A stretch of DNA of 26,665 nt from Sulfurimonas sp. (GCA_027056465.1 JALUKS010000117.1:1-26665), one strand, 5' to 3'. Numbered from the stretch's first letter, positions 1 to 8,048 are shown. Made by a program: numbers and translations. Notes: a model not told the origin generated them from the letters alone.

Positions 1-638
1 GCCTCTTTTGGGTCGTGCATCACTTTTATCACTGCACCACTCACTTTTGCTATTTTTAAAGCTTCTTCGATGATAGCAGAATCTACCTCATACCCCTTAG
101 GAGTAGCAACACGAAGCTCAAAACCTAATTTTGCAGCGAGCATTAACCATGAGTGAGTCATATTGTTTCCATCACCGATATACGCCACAACAGCATCTTT
201 TTCTACCCCATACTCAATCATAGTAAGGTAATCTGCAAGAAGTTGCACAGGGTGATAAGAGTCCGTTAAGCCATTGATAACGGGTACACTAGAGTTCGCT
301 GCAAACTCCTCTATCATAGAGTGTTCAAAGGTACGTATCATAACCATATCGCACATACTACTGATAACTTTTGCCGTATCTGCTACAGGTTCACCACGAC
401 CTAAATGAATATCTCGATTTGACAAAAAGAGTGCATGTCCTCCAAGCTGGAACATTCCCGTCTCAAAACTCACACGAGTACGAGTAGAACTCTTCTCAAA
501 TATCATCGCGAGAGTCTGCATCTCAAGCTCTTTTTTATAAACGCCATCTTTAAGATCTTTTTTAATCTCAATAGCACAGTCAATAATCTCTAAGATTTCT
601 TCTTTTGTAAAATCTTTTAGTGTTAAAAAATGTCTCAA
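1..638 (-). CDS. argF: Ornithine carbamoyltransferase, partial (C-terminus outside window)
   Basis: Joins carbamoyl phosphate to ornithine to make citrulline in cytoplasmic arginine synthesis. I translated it by hand from a TTG at 638-636, which follows a good Shine-Dalgarno (AGGAAG) about 5 nt upstream. The product starts LRHFLTLKDFTKEE and carries the carbamoyl-phosphate loop SSTRTRVSFE, the FLSNRDIHLGRGEP segment, the HPVQLLADYLT motif and the YIGDGNN.THSW segment, all in the family order. About 212 codons are present of the usual 300 or so; the rest, including the ornithine-binding cysteine motif, lies beyond base 1. hemB lies 50 bp upstream on the same strand, so the two may be co-transcribed. 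The TTG start and missing stop make this gene easy to overlook. Aspartate carbamoyltransferase is less likely given the FLSNRD and GDGNN segments. Confidence 0.93.
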   Translation of the reverse strand, partial: MRHFLTLKDFTKEEILEIIDCAIEIKKDLKDGVYKKELEMQTLAMIFEKSSTRTRVSFETGMFQLGGHALFLSNRDIHLGRGEPVADTAKVISSMCDMVMIRTFEHSMIEEFAANSSVPVINGLTDSYHPVQLLADYLTMIEYGVEKDAVVAYIGDGNNMTHSWLMLAAKLGFELRVATPKGYEVDSAIIEEALKIAKVSGAVIKVMHDPKE

Positions 639-688
639 TTTTTCTTCCTAATTTTTTGTTTCTATATTCTAGTATAGTTTTCTTTAAT

Positions 689-1663
689 TTATCTATTAAG
701 TAGCATTTTCGCTACCTCTTTTGCATGATATGAGATGATTATGTCTGCACCTGCACGTTTAAATGCTATCATAGTCTCCATAACGACTCGCTCATAATCG
801 ATCAAATCATTCATCCCTGCCATCTTGAGCATCGCATACTCACCACTTACATTATAGACAGCCATCGGCAAACTTGTTGCATCTTTTATCTCGCGCACTA
901 AGTCTAAGTAGGCTAATGCAGGTTTTACCATAAGGATGTCAGCTCCCTGCATCTCATCACTCACAGACTCTGCGATAGCCTCACGGCGATTTGCTGGATC
1001 CATCTGATACGAAGATCTATCACCAAAACTCGGAGTAGATTCAGCCACATCACGGAATGGTCCATAGTACCCAGATGCAAACTTCGTCGAGTAGGACATA
1101 ATAGGAAGCTCTTTATACCCTGCACCATCAAGAGAAGTTCTCAGTTGTTCAATGATACCATCCATCATACCACTCGGTGCTATCATATCAGCCCCAGCTT
1201 TTGCATGGACTATCGCCTGTTCACCAGAAATCTCCAGAGTAGCGTCATTATCTACAGTCTCTTTTGCTTCATCTATAATCCCACAATGCCCGTGGTCGGT
1301 ATATTCACAAAAACACAAGTCAGTTACTACAAACATATCAGGATGGGCAGACTTTATGCCTCTTACAGCAGTCGCGATGATACCATGCTCACAAAGAGCA
1401 TCACTCCCGATAGAGTCTTTTGTATCAGGAATACCAAAAAGAATGATAGAGTATATGCCCAAAGACTTCAACTCTTCACACTCTTTGATAGCTACATCTA
1501 AGCTCATCTGAAAAACGCCAGGCATAGAAGCCACTTCTTTTTTGATATTTTCACCACTTCTTATAAAGAGTGGATAGATAAAATCCTCCACATGCACATG
1601 CGTTTCTCTCACTAAAGAGCGAAGATTTTTATTTAAACGGGTACGTCGGAATCTTTGAAACAT
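689..1663 (-). CDS. hemB: Delta-aminolevulinic acid dehydratase (porphobilinogen synthase)
   Basis: Condenses two 5-aminolevulinate molecules to porphobilinogen in haem synthesis; cytoplasmic. The 324-residue length is normal. The metal-site cysteines are C117, C119 and C127 in DLCFCEYTDHGHCG, indicating the zinc-dependent type. The two active-site lysines are K194 (YSTKFASGYYGPF) and the Schiff-base lysine K247 (ILMVKPALAY). The ATG at 1663 follows a clear Shine-Dalgarno (AAAAAGG). It is divergent from ribA across 61 bp and lies upstream of argF on the same strand. Confidence 0.97.
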   Translation of the reverse strand: MFQRFRRTRLNKNLRSLVRETHVHVEDFIYPLFIRSGENIKKEVASMPGVFQMSLDVAIKECEELKSLGIYSIILFGIPDTKDSIGSDALCEHGIIATAVRGIKSAHPDMFVVTDLCFCEYTDHGHCGIIDEAKETVDNDATLEISGEQAIVHAKAGADMIAPSGMMDGIIEQLRTSLDGAGYKELPIMSYSTKFASGYYGPFRDVAESTPSFGDRSSYQMDPANRREAIAESVSDEMQGADILMVKPALAYLDLVREIKDATSLPMAVYNVSGEYAMLKMAGMNDLIDYERVVMETMIAFKRAGADIIISYHAKEVAKMLLNR

Positions 1664-1682
1664 ATTTAAACCTTTTTTCTGC

Positions 1683-1688
1683 TATAAT
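1683..1688 (+). promoter_or_regulatory. -10 box for ribA
   Basis: A perfect TATAAT (context CTGCTATAAT) lies 36 bp before the ribA ATG in the hemB/ribA divergent gap. No clear -35 is visible, which is normal for Campylobacterota sigma-70 promoters. Confidence 0.6.
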
Positions 1689-1724
1689 TATTTTTAGAAT
1701 TTTACCCTTTTAAAGATTAAACTA

Positions 1725-2288
1725 ATGAATATAAAAATATCAAATGTAGCAAATTTACCATCACGTTTTGGTAATTTCAATGTAAAAGCCTTCCAAGAGG
1801 GCGAAAAAGAGCATCTCGTTATCTATGCGAAGAACCTTAGCAAAGAGCCTGTTGTGCGTATACACTCGGAGTGTCTTACTGGTGATGCAATAGGAAGTCT
1901 CAAGTGCGACTGTCGTGATCAGCTGAAATATGCCCTCAATCTTATAGATAAAGAGGGTGGTATGGTTATCTATCTACGTCAAGAGGGTCGAAACATCGGA
2001 CTCTTTAACAAGATAAATGCTTATGCCCTCCAAGATAAAGGTCTCAACACGGTAGAAGCAAACCACCAGTTAGGTTTCGCCGCAGATGAACGTACTTATG
2101 AAATAGTACACTACATTTTAAATGATTTTAATATTAAAAAAATAAAATTATTAACAAACAACCCTGATAAGATGAATGCTTTAGGAGATATTGAGATACT
2201 CTCTCGTGTTCCTATCATCATAAAAGCAAATAAATTTAATGCAGATTATCTTGACACAAAACGCGATGAGATGGGACATCTATTGTAA
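1725..2288 (+). CDS. ribA: GTP cyclohydrolase II
   Basis: Opens the GTP ring to start riboflavin synthesis; cytoplasmic, zinc-dependent. Zinc ligands are C50, C61 and C63 in RIHSECLTGD...LKCDCRDQ, and the GTP-binding/catalytic stretch YLRQEGRNIGL is at about 83-93. The later TNNPDKMNAL motif is also typical. At 187 residues it is a stand-alone RibA, without the fused RibB domain found in many bacteria. No strong terminator is visible between it and the convergent CZB gene 60 bp away. Confidence 0.95.
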   Translation: MNIKISNVANLPSRFGNFNVKAFQEGEKEHLVIYAKNLSKEPVVRIHSECLTGDAIGSLKCDCRDQLKYALNLIDKEGGMVIYLRQEGRNIGLFNKINAYALQDKGLNTVEANHQLGFAADERTYEIVHYILNDFNIKKIKLLTNNPDKMNALGDIEILSRVPIIIKANKFNADYLDTKRDEMGHLL

Positions 2289-2347
2289 AATAACTGAACT
2301 CATCAGCATGAAACAACTGACACAAGAGATAAAAAAGATGATTTGAC

Positions 2348-2791
2348 CTACTTAAACTTAGTATTGCTCAAGGCTGTTACTCTTCTGAATGCAGCATCAG
2401 CTGTATTAAGTAACTCATCTGTATCTTTTTTTAACTGTACATAGTAAAATTTTGCCTTATCAATTTTCATACTATCTTTGTTTATTGAACTCAAGACTTT
2501 AGAAAATAGACCTTTTTTCTTTTCAAGAAAGAGAAGATTATAAATACTTACATAGTCTAAATGCCATGTCTCATGTTGTTTATCTAAACGCTCAAAAAAC
2601 TGCATACCTAAAATAGCTATCATCTCCTGCTTATTTGCATAGAGCCACTCTCCACATTCGCACTCCATTTTACCAAGTGCAGTAGGCTTTTCTATACTCT
2701 TTCCATTTAGAGCAGATTCTATCTTTTGCATCTGTTCAAGATGTATATGTTTTGTATTTTCAATTGCATCCAATATCTGCTGTTTTGTCAT
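2348..2791 (-). CDS. Stand-alone CZB (chemoreceptor zinc-binding) domain protein
   Basis: A 147-residue soluble protein with no signal peptide or membrane helix. It fits the CZB pattern, which binds zinc through three His and one Cys: H15 or H17 near the start, then C44-x-C-G-x-W49, then F-x-x-L-D-x-x-H73-x-x-x-H77. In the family the residue after C-x is usually L or F; here it is a second cysteine (C46). CZB domains normally sit at the end of chemoreceptors and of some diguanylate cyclases, where they sense zinc or oxidants. Here the domain is alone with a roughly 65-residue C-terminal extension. It diverges from a PAS protein gene, and a possible -10 box (CATAAT) reads from the complement of 2823-2828. 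Function as a sensor or adaptor for chemotaxis is inference. Confidence 0.72.
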   Translation of the reverse strand: MTKQQILDAIENTKHIHLEQMQKIESALNGKSIEKPTALGKMECECGEWLYANKQEMIAILGMQFFERLDKQHETWHLDYVSIYNLLFLEKKKGLFSKVLSSINKDSMKIDKAKFYYVQLKKDTDELLNTADAAFRRVTALSNTKFK

Positions 2792-2851
2792 TCTGTTAAC
2801 CTAATATTTAATATTTTCATGGATTATGGCATAAAATTAATAAAAAAACTA

Positions 2852-2857
2852 TATAAT
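2852..2857 (+). promoter_or_regulatory. -10 box for the PAS-rsmG operon
   Basis: TATAAT lies 30 bp before the GTG start at 2888 in the divergent intergenic region. It would give a short leader that still contains the AAAAAGGA Shine-Dalgarno at 2873-2880. Confidence 0.5.
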
Positions 2858-2887
2858 ATTTTTTAAATATAGAAAAAGGATATAATT

Positions 2888-3451
2888 GTGGCACATCCAG
2901 AACCAATAAACAATGAAATAAAACTTAATCCAAAACGCTATATCGTTTCAAAAACAGATAAAAATGGGATTATCGAGTATGGTAATGACTATTTTGTTGA
3001 GATATCTGGCTATTCAGAAGTAGAACTCATAGGAAAACCGCACTCTATCGTTCGTCATCCAGATATGCCTAAGATAGTCTTTAAGATGATGTGGGATAGA
3101 ATTAACAATGCGCAAAATATTATGGCAGTTGTCAAAAACCTTGCTAAAGATGGTAGCTACTATTGGGTAGTAACAGAGTTTGAACCAAAAATAGACCCAA
3201 TAACAAATGAGATCATCTCACATACTGCTTTTAGAAAAGCGGCTCCACAAAATGTCATTGACACGATAGAACCTATCTACAAAAAACTTATAGAGATAGA
3301 AAAAGATGGTGGTATCGAAGCTAGTGAAAAATACTTTCGTGGTTTTCTTGAAGAGAGTGGTGTAACTTATGATGAGTTTATTGATAAACTCATTGGAAAT
3401 CGTGGTATATTTAAAATGTTTTTTACTCTTATGAAAAAAATCTTTTCATAA
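2888..3451 (+). CDS. Aer/CetB-like PAS domain protein
   Basis: A 187-residue soluble protein with a PAS domain at about 15-125. The pattern is of the Aer/CetB type: the YFVEISGYSEVELIGKPHSIVRHPDMP stretch (about residues 36-62), then a W-D-R-I helix and NLAKDGSYYWV. In Campylobacter jejuni, CetB is a similar PAS-only protein that works with a separate receptor (CetA) in energy taxis, and Aer PAS domains bind FAD. There is no signalling domain in this protein, so it would need a partner; the receptor at 6120 is a physical neighbour but not a proven one. The start is GTG with a good Shine-Dalgarno (AAAAAGGA, 7 nt spacing). It heads an operon with rsmG 16 bp downstream. Confidence 0.75.
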   Translation: MAHPEPINNEIKLNPKRYIVSKTDKNGIIEYGNDYFVEISGYSEVELIGKPHSIVRHPDMPKIVFKMMWDRINNAQNIMAVVKNLAKDGSYYWVVTEFEPKIDPITNEIISHTAFRKAAPQNVIDTIEPIYKKLIEIEKDGGIEASEKYFRGFLEESGVTYDEFIDKLIGNRGIFKMFFTLMKKIFS

Positions 3452-3467
3452 CATAAAAGGTATTTTA

Positions 3468-4058
3468 TTGAACCTAAAAGCTACACTTACACAAGAGAAG
3501 ATACCATTACCAGATAATTTTTTCTCTCTTGTACAAAGATACAAAGAGCACCTCCATAAATGGAATAAAATCCATAACCTCACAGGTGCTAAAGATAATG
3601 AAACTCTCGATGAGTTTATCTATGATGCCATCTTTCCTTTGAGTTTTCTTCCAAAGGTAGACTCACTTATGGATATAGGAACAGGTGCAGGATTTCCAGG
3701 AATGATACTTGCATTTGGACTTCCTGATACTCATGTTACTCTTGTTGAGCCTCTTATGAAGCGTGCCTCATTTTTGCAGTTTATCAAAGCAGATTTAGGA
3801 CTTAAAAATGTCACCGTTGTCAAAAAACGTGTAGAACAGATGGAGCCATGTATTTTTGACCTTATCACTTCTCGTGCAGTTACTGATACAAAGATGCTTT
3901 TAGAACTTAGTGAAAACTTCCGAGACAAAGAGACAAAGTTTCTCTTTTATAAGGGTGAAAAAGTTTTTGATGAAGTCAAAGATACTACTAAAGATATGCA
4001 GCACAAAATAATTGAGACAAATAACAGACACTATTTACTTTTAGGAGAGAACTTATGA
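3468..4058 (+). CDS. rsmG: 16S rRNA (guanine-527-N7) methyltransferase
   Basis: Methylates N7 of a guanine in the 530 loop of 16S rRNA using S-adenosylmethionine; loss gives low-level streptomycin resistance in several bacteria. The SAM-binding motif DIGTGAGFPGMILAF is at about 67-81, and LVEPLMKRASFL and SRAVTD follow in the family order. At 196 residues the length is slightly short to normal. The start is TTG behind TAAAAGG at 3454-3460. The stop overlaps the next gene by 4 bp (ATGA), indicating translational coupling. Confidence 0.93.
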   Translation: MNLKATLTQEKIPLPDNFFSLVQRYKEHLHKWNKIHNLTGAKDNETLDEFIYDAIFPLSFLPKVDSLMDIGTGAGFPGMILAFGLPDTHVTLVEPLMKRASFLQFIKADLGLKNVTVVKKRVEQMEPCIFDLITSRAVTDTKMLLELSENFRDKETKFLFYKGEKVFDEVKDTTKDMQHKIIETNNRHYLLLGENL

Positions 4059-4285
4059 TCATGAAACTTTTACTTATTATCGGTGTGATAAGCATAATTT
4101 ACTTTATGTTTATAAAGAAAAAATCCTCTATAAACTCACAAAAAAAAGCAACTAAAGGCGAAGCTCCTCAAGTAAATGATATGATAGAGTGTGCTAACTG
4201 TGGTGTTTATGTAGAGATAAACGAAGCGATTTTAAGTGGCACAAAGTACTACTGTTCGAAAGAATGCCTGAGTGCAAAGGTCTAA
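4055..4285 (+). CDS. PP0621-like small membrane protein with a CxxC/C zinc-type motif
   Basis: A 76-residue protein with one N-terminal membrane helix (about 4-19), a basic linker and a small C-terminal domain ECANCGVYVEINEA...YYCSKEC. Three of these cysteines (C-x-x-C and C-S-K-E-C) suggest a small metal-binding knuckle on the cytoplasmic side. The pattern matches the uncharacterised PP0621 family found next to housekeeping genes in many proteobacteria. The ATG overlaps the rsmG stop by 4 bp. A second ATG two codons later (4061) is equally compatible with the AGGAGAG Shine-Dalgarno. Function unknown. Confidence 0.8.
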   Translation: MIMKLLLIIGVISIIYFMFIKKKSSINSQKKATKGEAPQVNDMIECANCGVYVEINEAILSGTKYYCSKECLSAKV

Positions 4286-4288
4286 GTG

Positions 4289-4681
4289 ATGTTACTTTTA
4301 GGACATAGATTTATTCCTAGTGAAAGTTTTTACCATATAGACTCTATAGAAGCTATAAAAAATACCCCACCTTCTTCTACACTCTTTCTTGAGTTTAGTG
4401 AAGAGAATTTAGATATTATAAATCATGCAGAAGGGAGCAGTATAGCATTCATGCTCACTGTACGAAATATTACAGAACTTATCTATGCCTCTTCTCTTGG
4501 TGCAAAGTTTATCCTAGTCCCTAAAGAACTCGCAAAAACAGCACAAGATATAGCAGAGTCTTACCTTTTTGATGCAAAAATAGTTGTCAAGATAGAAGAT
4601 GAATCAGAGATAGAGGAGATGGCTCTTCTCTCCATTGATGCACTCCTTTTTACAAATGCCATCATCAAAATCACTGACTAA
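4289..4681 (+). CDS. Conserved hypothetical protein (about 130 residues)
   Basis: I do not recognise a named family. The protein is soluble and acidic, with no signal peptide or membrane helix. It alternates hydrophobic strands and helices (LLLGHRFIP, TLFLEFSEENL, IAFMLTVRNITELIYASSLGAKFILVPKELA), which suggests a small alpha/beta fold. The ATG at 4289 is preferred over the GTG at 4286 because it sits 8 nt after AAAGG. It is the last gene of the operon starting at 2888, with almost no gap to the PP0621-like gene, and it converges on alr with a 7-bp gap. Confidence 0.75.
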   Translation: MLLLGHRFIPSESFYHIDSIEAIKNTPPSSTLFLEFSEENLDIINHAEGSSIAFMLTVRNITELIYASSLGAKFILVPKELAKTAQDIAESYLFDAKIVVKIEDESEIEEMALLSIDALLFTNAIIKITD

Positions 4682-4688
4682 CTAATGC

Positions 4689-5681
4689 TTAAACTATCTT
4701 GCGTTTAAGGTGAGGTTTTAAAGAGGTGAGGAGTTCATAGCTGATAGTCTTGGCGAAGATAGCTGCCTGACTCGCATCATCGAAGATAAGAAGTTCTTCT
4801 TTTTGACTAAGAAAAGAGCTATTATCCATAGAGATACGTCCTGCAATTTGTATGCCTTCTGGTGTTTCATAGTGATTGGAACATGAGCGCAAGAATCCAT
4901 CCCCGTAACCGATATCATAGTTACTCACACAGCAACTCTTCTCACTACAAAAAGTCGCCCCATACCCAACACGGTCATGCTCATAAAGAGTACGACTTGA
5001 GTTCTTACTTGCATAGAGAGAGAGTACTGGTTTTAATGCTATATCTGCTAACTCTTTTGGCATCTCTAAACAGCCATAAGCAGCTATACCTACTCTTGCC
5101 ATATCTTCACTGAAGTTCTTCTCACGAAAAAGTGCAGCAGAGTTACATGAGTGAAAACGCAAGCTAGAGGGAACTCTTTTTTTAAGCTCTTCAAAGTTAC
5201 TTTTTTGTGTCTCATAGTTGCCGTTAAGCTCATCTGCACAACTATGATGCGTAAAAACAGCTTCAAGTTGGAGTCCCTGCTTTTGTATAAGCAGTATCGC
5301 CTCATCTACTTCTGAAAGTCTAATGCCATTTCGCCCCATTCCCGTATCTACTTTTAGCTCTACTTTTGTACCTTTAGCAAAGTTTTTAATGGCGTTTATA
5401 TCGTTAATAGTATAAGAGATTTTTTGACTTGGTGAGTGAGCTCTATCTGCTAGGACTAAAATATACTCAAAATAGTTCTCTATCGCTTTAGCCTCACTCT
5501 CCAAACGCACAACTGCTTTTGTTATGCCATATTCGTAAGCGAGTTTTGCTATCTCTTGGAGTCCATGACCATAAGCATTATCCTTAAGCACAAGAGCTAT
5601 CTTCTCTTTAGAGCCTGTCTTTTTAGCAATGCAGTCAAGATTATAAAAAAAGTTAGATTTACTTAAGGTTATTCGTGGCAT
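4689..5681 (-). CDS. alr: Alanine racemase
   Basis: Interconverts L- and D-alanine for peptidoglycan; a cytoplasmic PLP enzyme. Counting from the ATG at 5681, the PLP lysine is K33 in VLKDNAYGHG and the second catalytic base is Y240 in DRVGYGATF; GRISMDNS near the end is also typical. At about 330 residues it is shorter than the usual 355-370. The start is chosen because MPRITLSK matches the usual alanine racemase N-terminus; an in-frame TTG lies three codons upstream (5690). Neither start has a clear Shine-Dalgarno. The upstream small ORF overlaps this start in another frame, so coupling to its translation is plausible. Confidence 0.93.
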   Translation of the reverse strand: MPRITLSKSNFFYNLDCIAKKTGSKEKIALVLKDNAYGHGLQEIAKLAYEYGITKAVVRLESEAKAIENYFEYILVLADRAHSPSQKISYTINDINAIKNFAKGTKVELKVDTGMGRNGIRLSEVDEAILLIQKQGLQLEAVFTHHSCADELNGNYETQKSNFEELKKRVPSSLRFHSCNSAALFREKNFSEDMARVGIAAYGCLEMPKELADIALKPVLSLYASKNSSRTLYEHDRVGYGATFCSEKSCCVSNYDIGYGDGFLRSCSNHYETPEGIQIAGRISMDNSSFLSQKEELLIFDDASQAAIFAKTISYELLTSLKPHLKRKIV

Positions 5682-5805
5682 TTTGTTCAACTTTTGATGG
5701 TGCTTCTGTTTTTAAAATAGCCATACCACTCATGATTAAGTAAGTAGCAAGAGCAAAACCTGCGGCTATAAAAAATGTGCGTTTTATTTTCTCTTTTGTG
5801 TTCAT
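5659..5805 (-). CDS. Small membrane protein ORF (48 codons) overlapping the alr start
   Basis: Found by hand translation. The 48-residue product starts MNTKEKIKR, then has one membrane helix (FFIAAGFALATYLIMSGMAIL, about 11-31), then a short polar tail. It overlaps the first 23 bp of alr (32 bp if alr starts at the TTG). A -10-like TAAAAT (complement of 5813-5818) lies 7 nt before the ATG, and there is no Shine-Dalgarno, so the mRNA could be leaderless. The charge pattern (positive N-terminus, one helix) is that of an inner-membrane peptide. No family is recognised. Lack of a Shine-Dalgarno and the small size keep confidence moderate. Confidence 0.55.
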   Translation of the reverse strand: MNTKEKIKRTFFIAAGFALATYLIMSGMAILKTEAPSKVEQNATNNLK

Positions 5806-6119
5806 GACTGTAATTTTACCGAAATTCTACTAACATTTAAGTTCTTCAGCACAATGAAGACCCTCATTGCCATTAGGTTAAGGAATAATAATCTAAAAAA
5901 ATCCCTGTTTTTAGTGGTTTAAAAGCATAAAATTAAAATAAACTCTTTTACAAGGGTAAAAAAGCTAGGGTTTAATATGTGTAGGATTCATAACTAGAAT
6001 CCTTGTAGAATTATGACTATCCAGTTAAATTTGTTGATGAATGCCCTCTAAAATCATGATTTAAGTTTTGTTTCAACGGGGGGGGGTAAAATACCTTATA
6101 ACTTAAAAAAGAGAGAACC
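5806..6119. other. 314-bp intergenic region before the chemoreceptor
   Basis: No gene is supported here. It holds a 7-bp perfect inverted repeat AGGATTC/GAATCCT with a 7-nt loop (5983-6003), without a T tract on either side. It also holds a 12-bp palindrome AAATCATGATTT (6051-6062) and the G9 tract at 6078-6086 just before the receptor gene. A -10-like TAAAAT for the small ORF upstream of alr lies at its left end on the minus strand. Confidence 0.6.
6078..6092 (+). promoter_or_regulatory. G9 homopolymer within the chemoreceptor promoter
   Basis: Nine consecutive G's at 6078-6086 run straight into TAAAAT (6087-6092), a possible -10; a second candidate, TATAAC, lies at 6097-6102. The ATG is at 6120. 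Poly-G tracts are the classic phase-variable repeats of Campylobacter and Helicobacter. In this position a length change would alter promoter spacing rather than reading frame. Confidence 0.6.
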
Positions 6120-8048
6120 ATGAAAAATATGTCCATCGCAAAAAAAGTCTTTTTGTCCTCACTATTTATAGGTATTTTACTTATTACCGTATCTACAACT
6201 CTGCTATTTCGTGATATATCAGCTATCAAAACAGATGTCTATCAAAAAAAAGCTACTGAGCTTAAAAGAGTATTGTCTGATAGTATCACGAGTAAGAAAA
6301 ACATAGGCTTAACTAATGTACTATCAATCTCTAATGATGTACAACTATCGAAAGATTTAGTAGATAATGATAGAAAAAACGCGATAGTTGTAGTCTCTTC
6401 TGTTCTCAAAAAGTTTAAAGAGAGTAGTCCTTATAAAAATGTAAAAATCCAACTGCACACTAAAGATACAAAATCTTTTCTTAGATCTTGGAATGTTCAT
6501 AAATTTGGAGATGATTTAAGTGGTTTTCGCTTATCTCTTTTGAAGGTTAAGAGAGATGAGAAAGCTTTTACTGTTTTTGAAGTAGGTCACTTAGGAATTA
6601 CACTCAAAGCGATTACCCCACTCTTTTATGCTCACAACTATGTTGGGTCGATGGAGTTTATACAGGGATTAAACTCAGTAGCAAAGAAATTTGCCAAAGA
6701 TAATAATGATCTCTTAGTTTTAATGAACAACTCACTTCTTCATGTGGCTATAAAACTTAAAAATCATGCAACTGTAGGAAATTATACAGTATCACAAAAA
6801 TTTGTACAAAATGATTTTTTAAATGATGCGAAAACAATCAATCTTAAAAAACTACAAAAAGATGGTTTCCTTATTAGTGATAAATATTTTTATACATATA
6901 AAAAGGTTAGTAACAGTAGTAATATTGGGATTTTCTTGTTAGGTAAAAAGCTAACAGATGTAAATAGTGCAGTAGATATGGCAACATCTTCCATATATAA
7001 ATCAATCTATTTTACTATTGCTTTACTTCTTATACTTATAGTATTAGTATATTTTGTGATTGATAGATTGGTTTTTGTGAGAATAAAACGATTGGTTGGC
7101 ATTATGTCAAATGTTGATTTAACAACTAAAATTGATGTTACATCTCACGATGAGATAGGTACTCTTGAAGATTATGTTAATGATTTCTTAGCTACAACAC
7201 GAACAGCCATTGTAAATAGTAAATCAACATCATCAGAGAATGCATCTATCTCTCATGAACTCTCGATTACTTCATTGAGTGTTGGAAAAAATGTTGAAAA
7301 TTCAGTGCTAATCATTGAACAAACAACAGGAGAAGCAAAATCAATTCAAAACGAAATTGTAGGTGCAGTATCTGATGCTCAAAACTCTAAAAAAGATATT
7401 ATTATGGCAAATGAGAATTTGGAAACGGCAAGAGATGAAATCATAACTTTAACATCAAAAGTTCAAGATGTTGCACAAGCTGAAGCTGACCTTGCTCAAA
7501 ATATGCAAGAGTTGTCAGGTAGTGCTAATGAAGTGAAATCAGTCTTAGTAATCATCGGCGATATCGCCGACCAAACAAATCTTCTTGCATTAAACGCAGC
7601 CATAGAAGCAGCTCGTGCAGGTGAACATGGACGAGGATTTGCAGTTGTTGCTGATGAAGTCAGAAAACTAGCAGAGAGAACACAAAAAACATTAGCTGAA
7701 ATAAACGCAACCATCAGTGTTGTTGTTCAGTCTATCGGCGATGCTTCTACTCAGATGAGTATAAACTCACAAGAGACACAAGAGCTAGCAGAGATAGCCC
7801 AAAATGTTGAGACTAAAATCAACGAAACAGTAGATATAGTAAACAAAGCAGTTATCGCAAGTGATTCGACAGTAAATGACTTTGAAAACACAGGTAAAAA
7901 CATAGACACCATTGTCTCAAAAGTAGAGGAAGTAAATGAATTATCATCTGTAAATGCAAGAAGTATTGAAGAGATAGCATCAGCATCCGAACACTTAAAT
8001 ACCTTGACAGATAAGTTAAATGCTCAACTCGAAACATTTCATACATAA
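6120..8048 (+). CDS. Methyl-accepting chemotaxis protein, dCache_3-like sensor
   Basis: A 642-residue inner-membrane chemoreceptor. TM1 is at about 10-30, a periplasmic sensor at about 31-292, TM2 at about 294-317, a HAMP region at about 318-370, and the cytoplasmic signalling domain follows. Its hairpin tip (from about 482) has the conserved NLLALNAAIEAARAGEHGRG and FAVVADEVRKLAERT sequences that contact CheA and CheW. The periplasmic part has the dCache_3-like pattern: RSWN..KFGDDLSGFR, then EVGHLGITLKAITPLFY..NYVGSMEF. The ligand cannot be read from sequence. There is no CheR/CheB-tethering pentapeptide at the C-terminus. The nine-G promoter tract suggests on/off or graded expression. No terminator is visible downstream before the insertion sequence. 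Confidence 0.93.
   Translation: MKNMSIAKKVFLSSLFIGILLITVSTTLLFRDISAIKTDVYQKKATELKRVLSDSITSKKNIGLTNVLSISNDVQLSKDLVDNDRKNAIVVVSSVLKKFKESSPYKNVKIQLHTKDTKSFLRSWNVHKFGDDLSGFRLSLLKVKRDEKAFTVFEVGHLGITLKAITPLFYAHNYVGSMEFIQGLNSVAKKFAKDNNDLLVLMNNSLLHVAIKLKNHATVGNYTVSQKFVQNDFLNDAKTINLKKLQKDGFLISDKYFYTYKKVSNSSNIGIFLLGKKLTDVNSAVDMATSSIYKSIYFTIALLLILIVLVYFVIDRLVFVRIKRLVGIMSNVDLTTKIDVTSHDEIGTLEDYVNDFLATTRTAIVNSKSTSSENASISHELSITSLSVGKNVENSVLIIEQTTGEAKSIQNEIVGAVSDAQNSKKDIIMANENLETARDEIITLTSKVQDVAQAEADLAQNMQELSGSANEVKSVLVIIGDIADQTNLLALNAAIEAARAGEHGRGFAVVADEVRKLAERTQKTLAEINATISVVVQSIGDASTQMSINSQETQELAEIAQNVETKINETVDIVNKAVIASDSTVNDFENTGKNIDTIVSKVEEVNELSSVNARSIEEIASASEHLNTLTDKLNAQLETFHT

Noticed and set aside
1145..1511. 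Two plus-strand open frames of about 118 residues
   Set aside because: They lie wholly inside hemB on the other strand, with no Shine-Dalgarno and unlike protein composition.
2307..2345. 12-codon ORF starting MKQLTQEIKK between ribA and the CZB gene
   Set aside because: Too short, no Shine-Dalgarno, no supporting structure nearby.
5983..6003. 7-bp hairpin with loop ATAACTA resembling the hairpin of the small RNAs at 15102 and 22721
   Set aside because: No suitable promoter upstream, no terminator and no hydrophobic mini-ORF downstream; kept only as an inverted repeat.
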